Below are positions 1 to 5,237 of a stretch of 7,674 bases of DNA, one piece after another. Within the stretch, counting starts at the first letter, position 1; each line of letters begins with the position of its first letter. The notes under the pieces are model-generated. The model was not told the origin of the DNA. It did no database searches and was given only the letters and a program-made list of their open reading frames with translations. This DNA comes from an uncultured Collinsella sp. (GTDB taxonomy: Bacteria; Actinomycetota; Coriobacteriia; Coriobacteriales; Coriobacteriaceae): contig CAAENO010000021.1 of assembly GCA_900757385.1 (NCBI GenBank), positions 1-7,674 of the forward strand, written 5' to 3'. A program made the position numbers and the translations under genes.

Positions 1-682
1 GCGCCGAAGCATTCGCGGGGGCAACAGCACCCTCCGGCGTCATATCGAGAACCTCGATATGAGACTGTTGACGACAGGCGGCGGCAACGGGTAGCCACGC
101 GCGAACAGTCTCTCCATCTAGAGCACCGGGGACAGACACGGACGCTTTAAGCGTAATGACGCGAGCCAATCCGTTTTGCGACTCCATCTCCTTGAGCATC
201 TCGTTGCGCAGTGCTATTCCGTCCGTAGAATCGGGCCGCATGCCGGGAACCTCTTTGGGATATACGCGAAGCGAATCGAGGAAGTTGTCGAGAACGAACA
301 GCTCACCATCGATAAAGCGCCAGTCAATACGCTTACGATTAATCAGGTCATCAAACTGCTCTTCGGTAAACTCTGGCCACTCCTCGCGAATCATCGCAAT
401 AGCCTGATCGCGCGACACCGAAAAATGAAGCGGCGTCTCGAGCATGCGATACCGCTCGGCACGAACACAAGCAGCCAGCGAAGGCTCGGGGTTCTGCTCC
501 AGAAGGCGATCGCAGGCAGCAACAGCCTGCATCAAATACCCGGCATCCTTAAGACGAAGAATCTCAGGCGGTAGCCCAATATCGAGATGGCGAAAATCAT
601 CACTGCAAACATCAACAGAGCAGCCAACAGGACCCTCGTCAATAACCTTCCCATCCGAAGGCAGTACATTAATAACAGCCAT
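1..682 (-). CDS. Transglutaminase-domain protein, N-terminal part (runs off the left edge)
   Basis: The minus strand is open from an ATG at 680-682 to the window edge, giving 227 codons with no stop. The start is preceded by GGAG about 8 nt upstream. The protein opens MAVINVLPSDGK. Its middle matches, from memory, the N-terminal region of a Firmicutes/Actinobacteria family that carries a C-terminal transglutaminase-like fold: LKDAGYLMQAVAACDRLLEQ, then REEWPEFTEEQFDDLI, IDWRFIDGELFVLDNF and NGLARVITLKASVSVPG. The last stretch, with VRAWLPVA and VLDMTPEGAVAPANAS, resembles the beta-rich segment before the catalytic core. The Cys-His-Asp core would lie outside the window, so activity cannot be judged. 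No signal peptide or membrane segment is visible, so the protein is probably cytoplasmic. Codons often end in T (GTT, GCT, GAT), unlike fba, which suggests modest expression. The gene appears to be transcribed alone from its own promoter. Family assignment is by recalled similarity. Confidence 0.72.
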   Translation of the reverse strand, partial: MAVINVLPSDGKVIDEGPVGCSVDVCSDDFRHLDIGLPPEILRLKDAGYLMQAVAACDRLLEQNPEPSLAACVRAERYRMLETPLHFSVSRDQAIAMIREEWPEFTEEQFDDLINRKRIDWRFIDGELFVLDNFLDSLRVYPKEVPGMRPDSTDGIALRNEMLKEMESQNGLARVITLKASVSVPGALDGETVRAWLPVAAACRQQSHIEVLDMTPEGAVAPANASA

Positions 683-717
683 ACCAAAACTCCAAGTCAC
701 TAGAACGCTTGAAGCCC

Positions 718-746
718 ATTGTAGCGAGATAAAAAGAAAGCCCCAA
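718..746 (-). promoter_or_regulatory. Sigma70-type promoter candidate for the transglutaminase-family gene
   Basis: On the minus strand TACAAT (718-723) is a 5/6 match to the -10 box. It lies 17 nt from TTGGGG (741-746), a weak -35 element with the TTG core intact. Transcription would start near 711, about 29 nt before the ATG at 682. This suggests the gene is expressed independently of fba. It was identified by eye only. Confidence 0.5.
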
Positions 747-756
747 CAAGGGAGCC
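731..756 (-). terminator. Weak hairpin followed by a T-rich tract
   Basis: On the minus strand GGCTCCC (750-756) can pair with GGGGCT (739-744) with one bulged base, and the stem is followed by TTTCTTTTT (731-739). The shape is that of a short Rho-independent terminator for transcription arriving from fba. It overlaps the -35 of the promoter candidate for the next gene, so the two readings partly compete. The stem is short and imperfect. Confidence 0.3.
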
Positions 757-791
757 ATCAACACCGCTGAACGGTAACCATATAACTAAAA

Positions 792-877
792 TCAGACCAG
801 TAACCCTGTAGCAAGTTAACAAAGGAGGCCCCGTTTCCCCGGAGCTGTTTCCGTCGCGCGACTTCTGGCAAAGCCAG
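792..877. repeat. Direct repeat copy A (one half of the fba-terminal palindrome)
   Basis: This 86-nt unit aligns along its length with the 84-nt unit at 891-974, with a 2-nt length difference and scattered substitutions. Shared blocks include GTAACCCTG, GCCCCGT, CCCCGGAGCTGTTT and the 20-nt run at 858-877, which is identical to 955-974 and ends in CTGGC-AAA-GCCAG. Unlike the second unit, this copy has no right arm beside it and so cannot fold into the long hairpin; only the 5-bp CTGGC/GCCAG stem is left. It could be a tandem duplication or a truncated member of a dispersed intergenic repeat family. Confidence 0.75.
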
Positions 878-890
878 TAGCCATCTTAAT

Positions 891-974
891 TCAGACTCGT
901 AACCCTGCGGCGTTAAACGAAGGAAGCCCCGTCCCCCGGAGCTGTTTTCTTGGCGCGACTTCTGGCAAAGCCAG
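891..974. repeat. Direct repeat copy B, forming the left half of the palindrome
   Basis: This is the second copy of the repeat, offset by about 97-99 nt from the unit at 792-877. Its part from 922 onward forms the left arm and central stem of the nested palindrome ending at 1013. It also contains flanking sequence (TCAGA, GTAACCCTG, GTTAA) outside the stem, so the duplicated unit is larger than the hairpin half alone. Confidence 0.75.
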
Positions 975-1013
975 GTGAGCGCAAAGAAAACAGTGTAGGG
1001 GGACGGGGCTTCC
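922..1013 (-). terminator. Long nested palindrome, probable fba transcription terminator
   Basis: The outer arms 922-937 and 998-1013 are perfectly complementary over 16 bp (GGAAGCCCCGTCCCCC and its reverse complement). Inside, CTGTTTTCTT (942-951) pairs with AAGAAAACAG (984-993) over 10 bp, then GCGC (953-956) with GCGC (979-982), and CTGGC (962-966) with GCCAG (970-974) around an AAA loop. About 35 bp can pair, separated by small internal loops. On the minus strand the structure begins 20 nt after the fba stop and is followed by TTCGTTT, a weak U-tract. Its position suggests fba termination and 3'-end protection. Its length and nested form are more than a simple terminator needs, so a mobile or REP-like repeat is an alternative. 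Confidence 0.6.
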
Positions 1014-1033
1014 GGCGGGAAGTTTAGCGACGC

Positions 1034-1900
1034 TTACGCCTTGTTGACGGAGCCAAACTCCTCCATGAGCTCCTTGGTGCGGGCAACGATGTTGTCGCGA
1101 CCAGGCTTGAGGAGCTTGCGGGGGTCAAAGCCCTTGCCCTGCTGATCCTTGCCAGCCTCGATGTACTCGCGGACGCCCTTGGCAAAGACGAGCTGCAGGT
1201 CGGTGTTGACGTTGATCTTGGAGATGCCCAGGGAGATGGCCTTCTTGATCTGATCCTCGGGGATGCCGGTACCACCGTGCAGAACGAGGGGCAGGTCACC
1301 GGTCTGGGCCTTAATCTCGCCCAGACGCTCGAAGGAAAGACCAGCCCAGTCGGAGGGGTACACGCCGTGGATGTTGCCGATGCCGCAGGCGAGGAAGTCG
1401 ACACCCAGGTCAGCGATCTGCTTGCACTCAGCAGGATCAGCGAGCTCGCCGCTGGAGGTCACGCCGTCCTCGGTGCCGCCGATGCCGCCGACCTCGGCCT
1501 CGATGGACATGCCCTTGGAGTGGGCAAGCTCAACGAGCTCCTTGGTGCGGTCGAGGTTAAGCTGGAAGGTCTCCTCGTGAGAGCCGTCATACATGATGGA
1601 CGTGAAGCCGGCCTCGATGCACTTGAAGCAGTCCTCGTAAGAACCGTGATCGAGGTGAAGGGCGACGGGAACGGTAACGCCCGTGGCCTCGACGGCAGCC
1701 TTGACCATGTCGGCGCAGACCTTGAAACCGCCCATCCACTTAGCGGCACCAGCGGTGCACTGAAGGATCAGCGGAGACTTGGCCTCCTCGGCGGCTTGGA
1801 GAATAGCCAGGGTCCACTCGAGGTTGTTGGTGTTGAAGGCACCAAGACCGTACTTGCCGGCCTCGGCCTTCTTGAGCATGTCTGCTGCGTTGACGAGCAT
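1034..1900 (-). CDS. fba: Class II (zinc-dependent) fructose-1,6-bisphosphate aldolase
   Basis: The enzyme reversibly cleaves fructose-1,6-bisphosphate to dihydroxyacetone phosphate and glyceraldehyde-3-phosphate, in cytoplasmic glycolysis and gluconeogenesis. The product is 288 aa, normal for the short class II (FbaA-like) group. Visible landmarks are FNTNNLE near the N-terminus, HLDHGS (H82, catalytic D84, zinc ligand H85), YDGSH (104-108), GIGNIHG (zinc ligand H178), LHGGTGI (zinc ligand H208) and the phosphate-site segment INVNTD (229-234). The frame stays open upstream to an ATG at 1996. I chose the ATG at 1900 because AGGAGG lies 8 nt before it, MLVNAADMLKKA fits the family start, and the promoter candidate lies inside the longer version. 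Codons are strongly biased to C- and G-ending forms, as expected of a highly expressed glycolytic gene. It is probably a single-gene transcript ending in the palindrome beyond its stop. Tagatose-bisphosphate aldolase is a close alternative, but the sequence reads as a general FBA. Confidence 0.96.
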   Translation of the reverse strand: MLVNAADMLKKAEAGKYGLGAFNTNNLEWTLAILQAAEEAKSPLILQCTAGAAKWMGGFKVCADMVKAAVEATGVTVPVALHLDHGSYEDCFKCIEAGFTSIMYDGSHEETFQLNLDRTKELVELAHSKGMSIEAEVGGIGGTEDGVTSSGELADPAECKQIADLGVDFLACGIGNIHGVYPSDWAGLSFERLGEIKAQTGDLPLVLHGGTGIPEDQIKKAISLGISKINVNTDLQLVFAKGVREYIEAGKDQQGKGFDPRKLLKPGRDNIVARTKELMEEFGSVNKA

Positions 1901-1908
1901 AAAAGAAA

Positions 1909-1914
1909 CCTCCT
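1909..1914 (-). promoter_or_regulatory. Strong ribosome binding site fixing the fba start
   Basis: The minus strand reads AGGAGG, complementary to the 16S rRNA tail, 8 nt before the ATG at 1900. It decides in favour of the 288-aa form over the 32-residue longer reading from 1996. Confidence 0.9.
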
Positions 1915-1940
1915 GTAAGGTTGCTCCGATAACGCCTGAG

Positions 1941-1968
1941 ATTTTACCACGGCGCACCCGAGCATAAA
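1941..1968 (-). promoter_or_regulatory. fba promoter candidate
   Basis: On the minus strand TAAAAT (1941-1946) matches the -10 box at 5 of 6 positions and is preceded by TGG, an extended -10 feature. A weak -35-like TTTATG lies 16 nt further upstream (1963-1968). The start would fall near 1934, giving a leader of about 35 nt. The -35 overlaps the inverted repeat AAACG-TT-CGTTT (1966-1977), a possible operator. The assignment is visual and unscored. Confidence 0.45.
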
Positions 1969-2063
1969 CGTTCGTTTGTTCACGAATATCGTCCAAACAG
2001 ACTTTTTTGACCGTTTGCCCTACGAAATCGACCCGTTGGGGAAAATAGCTTGACGTTTGGACG
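1966..2063. repeat. Cluster of short inverted repeats upstream of fba
   Basis: The gap between the hydrolase and fba contains three inverted repeats: AAACG-TT-CGTTT (1966-1977), TTCGT with ACGAA (1971-1986), and a perfect 9-bp pair, CGTCCAAAC (1990-1998) with GTTTGGACG (2055-2063). The last two arms are 56 nt apart and lie upstream of the promoter candidate. They could be regulator half-sites or the base of a weak stem. I recognise no specific regulator motif, and no clear U-tracted terminator for the hydrolase gene is seen here. Confidence 0.4.
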
Positions 2064-2093
2064 CTTCTCGTGCTTCAAAAGCCGACTATTAAG

Positions 2094-2777
2094 CTAAATC
2101 TGCATGAAAGGGTTCTGCATGAGCTCGCGTGCCATGGTGGTCGAATCGCCATGACCGGTTAGGCAAACGGTATCGGGCGGGAGAAGCCGGGCGAGCTTGG
2201 AGAGCGAGCGCAGAATCGCCGCCTCGTCTCCTCCAGAAAGATCGGTGCGGCCGTGCCCACCCGGAAACAGGGTGTCGCCCACAAAGGCAATGTTCCCCTG
2301 CTCGGTGGCAGCAAACAAGACGATCCCGCCCGGCGTATGCCCTGGCGTCTCGATCACCTGCAGGTAGATATCGCCCACCTCGATAGCATCTCCCTCGGCG
2401 AGCAGGTGCGTCGGCTCCCCGGGGTCAGGCGTCTCAATGCCCCACATAGCTCGCTGTTCCTCGATGTTCGCATGCGGCACCGCCACATCCTTAGCACACA
2501 GCTCATACTGGCAGCCCTCGCCAACGGTGGTTCGCACGCCTGCAACACCACCAACATGATCGGCATGGCCATGAGTGCATACGGCGCCAAACACGCGTAC
2601 GCCGGGATGCTCGGCTCGAATATGCTCCACCAGGCGTTCGCCTTCCCATGCGGGATCGATAATCACGCACTCATTGTCCGAAATGACAGCATAGCTATTG
2701 GTCTGAATGGGACCGTTTACGAGCGTCTCGATCTCGACCGATCCCTTGGGAGTTAAATCCAAGGACACAGCACTCAT
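2094..2777 (-). CDS. MBL-fold metallo-hydrolase, glyoxalase II-like
   Basis: This is a 227-aa metallo-beta-lactamase-fold hydrolase of the hydroxyacylglutathione hydrolase-like group, presumably cytoplasmic. The metal site is complete: THGHADHVGG (H69, H71, D73, H74), ETPGHTPGG (H147), FVGDTLFPGGHGRTDL (bridging D168) and LTGHGDST (H209). The N-terminal strand LVNGPIQTNSYAVIS with CVIIDPAW is typical of the family. GGAG lies 6 nt before the ATG at 2777 and supports that start. The length is slightly above the usual 200-210 aa. Relatives cleave thioesters such as S-lactoylglutathione, but many Gram-positive members have no known substrate, so none is assigned. It follows rel by 84 nt and could be co-transcribed. 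Hydrolases of this type are often found after relA and dtd in Gram-positive genomes. The enzyme class is secure; the physiological role is unknown. Confidence 0.9.
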   Translation of the reverse strand: MSAVSLDLTPKGSVEIETLVNGPIQTNSYAVISDNECVIIDPAWEGERLVEHIRAEHPGVRVFGAVCTHGHADHVGGVAGVRTTVGEGCQYELCAKDVAVPHANIEEQRAMWGIETPDPGEPTHLLAEGDAIEVGDIYLQVIETPGHTPGGIVLFAATEQGNIAFVGDTLFPGGHGRTDLSGGDEAAILRSLSKLARLLPPDTVCLTGHGDSTTMARELMQNPFMQI

Positions 2778-2797
2778 GTCCCTCTCCTCTCTATAGA

Positions 2798-2825
2798 ACT
2801 CGAGGCATCAAACGATGCCTCGAGT
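2798..2825 (-). terminator. Perfect hairpin between rel and the MBL hydrolase
   Basis: CTCGAGGCATC (2799-2809) and GATGCCTCGAG (2814-2824) are perfect 11-bp complements around a 4-nt loop, extended by an A-T pair at 2798/2825. On the minus strand the stem is followed by TCTATAG, with no real U-run, and lies 20 nt before the hydrolase ATG. It may end or attenuate rel transcription, or act as an RNA-processing or stability element separating rel from the hydrolase. A weak TACACT -10-like box beside it could allow a separate hydrolase promoter, but this is poorly supported. Confidence 0.5.
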
Positions 2826-2861
2826 GTAGCGAATATCGATAATGTGACACGTTCGTCGCGA

Positions 2862-5222
2862 CTAAACGCGGCGCTTAAGCTGGGCTCCACCCTCACCGGG
2901 CATCAGGCGGCGCGCGTCGTAGACCGAGTCGACGCTGCTGATAGAGGCCAGCAGCGGATCCAGACCACTCGCGTCCGAGATCTCGACCATAAAGCGCAGG
3001 GTTGCAATACCCTCGCGGTTGGTCGACGTGGCGGCAGAAAGGATATTGCCGCCCGCATCGCCAATGGCAATGGTGACATCCTTGAGCAGGCCCATGCGGT
3101 CCAGGCACTCGACCACGATCTCGACCTGGAAGAGGGTGTCGGCAGCGCCGTCCCACTCCACTTCGATCATGCGCTCGGGATGCTCCATAAGACCCTTGAC
3201 GTTGGGACAGTTGGCGCGATGCACCGAAACGCCACGACCGCGCGTGATGAAGCCGACGATGTCGTCGCCCGTCACGGGGTTGCAACAATGAGCCAGACGG
3301 ACCAGTAGGCCGCTGTTGCTCTCGCCCTTGACGATAATGCCGTTGCTGGCGCTCTTGCCGCGCTTTTGCGGCTTGCGGTTGGAGCCGCGGGCAGGCTGCT
3401 TGACGACCTCGGCAATGGCTTCGGCTTTGGTGAGCTGTTCCTCGGGTTTGGGGTCCAAGATTTGCTCGACCTTATTGCCAACGGCACGTGGGGCGACTTT
3501 GCCCGCACCAACGGCGGCAAACAGGTCCTCGAGCTGCTTATAGTTAAACTGCTCCGCCACGGCGTTGAGCGCACGCGTGGATCGTGGCGTAGAGATGCCA
3601 TATCCGCGCTTGCGCAGGTCCTTAGCCAGTATATCGCGGCCGGCAGCAGCGTCGTCGTCCTTGGTCGCGGCGGCGAAGTAACGGCGGATCTTTGACTTGG
3701 CGGAAGGCGTCTTAACGATCTTGAACCAATCACGCGACGGCTTGGAACTCTTGTTGGTCAGAATCTCGACACGGTCGCCCGTCTTGATTTCGTGCGTGAG
3801 CGGCGCTACCGCACCGTTGATCTTGGCGCCGACGCAGTGGTTGCCGACCTCGGTATGGACAGCGTAGGCAAAGTCGAGCGGCGTAGAACCGGCACGAAGC
3901 GCCATGACCTCACCCTTGGGCGTAAAGACAAAAATCTCCTGGTCAAACAGGTCAACCTTCAGCGAGTGCAGGTATTCCTTGGCATCGGTGATCTCGTCAG
4001 ACGCCGCCCAATCGAGTGAATGCTTGAGCCAGTTAATCTGATCGTCCAGACGCTGCGCATCATTGGTCTTAGACGCAGACGATCCGCCCGACTTCTTATA
4101 TAGCCAGTGGGCGGCAATGCCGTACTCAGCCTGCTCATGCATCTCGTAGGTTCGAATCTGAATCTCGAGCGGGCGGGCCGTGGGGCCGATAACCGTCGTG
4201 TGGAGCGACTGGTAGTTATTGACCTTGGGCATGGCGATATAGTCTTTAAAGCGACCAGGCATGGGGTGCCACAGCGTATGCACCGCGCCGAGCGTGGAGT
4301 AGCAATCGCGCACCGAATGCGTGATGACGCGCAGTGCCACCAGGTCGTAGATCTCGGAAAATTCCTTGCCCTTGCGCTTCATCTTTTGGTAGATGGACCA
4401 ATAGTGCTTGGAACGGCCGTTGATCTGGAAGTCCTCCAGGCCAATGCGGTTGAGCTCGTCGGTGAGTGTCTTGATGGTCTCGGCCAGATAGCGCTCACGG
4501 ACCTCGCGCGACTCCGCCACCATGCGTGCGATGCGCTGGTAGGCGTCGGGCTCAAGGTAGAAGAAGGACAGGTCCTCGAGTTCCCATTTAATGGAGCTCA
4601 TGCCCAGACGGTCGGCCAGGGGCGCATACACGTCCATGGTCTCGCGGGCCTTAAACAGGCGACGGTCCTCACGCAGGGCTGCAAGGGTGCGCATGTTGTG
4701 CAGACGGTCGGCAAGCTTAACGATGATGACGCGGATGTCCTTGGACATGGCGAGGAACATCTTTCGCAGCGTGAGCGCCTGTTTCTCGTCCATGCTGTCG
4801 ACTTCGATGTTGGTGAGCTTGGTCACGCCATCGACGAGCTCGGCCACCGTATCGCCAAACAGGCCGGAAACATCGGCAAGCGAGGTCTCGGTATCCTCGA
4901 CGGTATCGTGCAGCAGCGCGGCGCACACCACATCGCAGTCCATCTTGAGATCGGCCAAAATGATGGCCACCTCGACGGGATGGTTGATGTACATCTCACC
5001 CGAGCGGCGCTTTTGGTTGCAGTGCTTCTCGGCAGCAAAGCAATAGGCCTGCTCCACCTTAGAAAAGTCGTCCTCATTCATATATTTGAGGCACAGACGC
5101 TCCAGCTTGTCGTAGCTGTCCGCCATAATCTCGGGCGGCAGCTCATCGGCATGCTTATAGTGCTCCATCTCCGAGAACGGCTGGAGGGCGGAATCATGGG
5201 CGGTACGGGCTGCGGCATCCAT
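2862..5222 (-). CDS. rel: Bifunctional (p)ppGpp synthetase/hydrolase (RelA/SpoT family)
   Basis: This cytoplasmic long RSH enzyme makes (p)ppGpp from ATP and GDP/GTP on starved ribosomes and also degrades it, controlling the stringent response. Of 786 residues, about 55-205 form the HD hydrolase, with INHP (H81), LLHDTVED (H105, D106) and ADRLHN (D172) intact. Residues 240-375 are the synthetase, with GRSKHYWSIYQKMK, FKDYIAMPKVNNYQSLHTTV and EIQIRT (353-358). The RFKD motif (324-327) is the RxKD form of bifunctional enzymes rather than the ExDD of hydrolase-dead RelA. TGS covers about 428-490, a helical region and Lys/Ser-rich linker 520-635, a zinc-finger segment has CCNPV (646-650) and HRANC (668-672), and an ACT domain covers 697-775. 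The N-terminus is about 40 residues longer than the core needs. It starts 15 nt after the recJ stop, implying co-transcription and possible translational coupling. Both active sites look functional. Confidence 0.96.
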   Translation of the reverse strand: MDAAARTAHDSALQPFSEMEHYKHADELPPEIMADSYDKLERLCLKYMNEDDFSKVEQAYCFAAEKHCNQKRRSGEMYINHPVEVAIILADLKMDCDVVCAALLHDTVEDTETSLADVSGLFGDTVAELVDGVTKLTNIEVDSMDEKQALTLRKMFLAMSKDIRVIIVKLADRLHNMRTLAALREDRRLFKARETMDVYAPLADRLGMSSIKWELEDLSFFYLEPDAYQRIARMVAESREVRERYLAETIKTLTDELNRIGLEDFQINGRSKHYWSIYQKMKRKGKEFSEIYDLVALRVITHSVRDCYSTLGAVHTLWHPMPGRFKDYIAMPKVNNYQSLHTTVIGPTARPLEIQIRTYEMHEQAEYGIAAHWLYKKSGGSSASKTNDAQRLDDQINWLKHSLDWAASDEITDAKEYLHSLKVDLFDQEIFVFTPKGEVMALRAGSTPLDFAYAVHTEVGNHCVGAKINGAVAPLTHEIKTGDRVEILTNKSSKPSRDWFKIVKTPSAKSKIRRYFAAATKDDDAAAGRDILAKDLRKRGYGISTPRSTRALNAVAEQFNYKQLEDLFAAVGAGKVAPRAVGNKVEQILDPKPEEQLTKAEAIAEVVKQPARGSNRKPQKRGKSASNGIIVKGESNSGLLVRLAHCCNPVTGDDIVGFITRGRGVSVHRANCPNVKGLMEHPERMIEVEWDGAADTLFQVEIVVECLDRMGLLKDVTIAIGDAGGNILSAATSTNREGIATLRFMVEISDASGLDPLLASISSVDSVYDARRLMPGEGGAQLKRRV

Positions 5223-5228
5223 CGAGGT

Positions 5229-5234
5229 CCCCTT
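5229..5234 (-). promoter_or_regulatory. rel ribosome binding site abutting the recJ stop
   Basis: The minus strand reads AAGGGG 6 nt before the rel ATG at 5222. The purine-rich stretch begins directly at the recJ TAG (5238-5240), so ribosomes ending recJ would be placed on the rel start. This supports one transcript for both genes. Confidence 0.65.
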
Positions 5235-5237
5235 CCC

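Noticed and set aside
176..770. Plus-strand frames in the left 770 nt
   Set aside because: The minus strand encodes a continuous 227-codon protein with a ribosome binding site, promoter candidate and family similarity, so the plus-strand frames are shadows.
820..830. AAAGGAGG on the plus strand as a ribosome binding site
   Set aside because: No open frame follows it; it is part of the repeat unit.
792..1013. CRISPR-like array
   Set aside because: There are only two diverged repeat units, they are too long and too unevenly conserved, with no series of spacers and no cas genes.
1277..1918. 213-residue plus-strand frame opposite fba
   Set aside because: It is antisense to fba, with low-complexity Gly/Ala/Leu/Val composition and no family match.
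1898..1996. N-terminal extension of 32 residues on fba starting at 1996
   Set aside because: The extension has no family similarity, it would contain the promoter candidate, and a strong AGGAGG sits 8 nt before the internal ATG at 1900.
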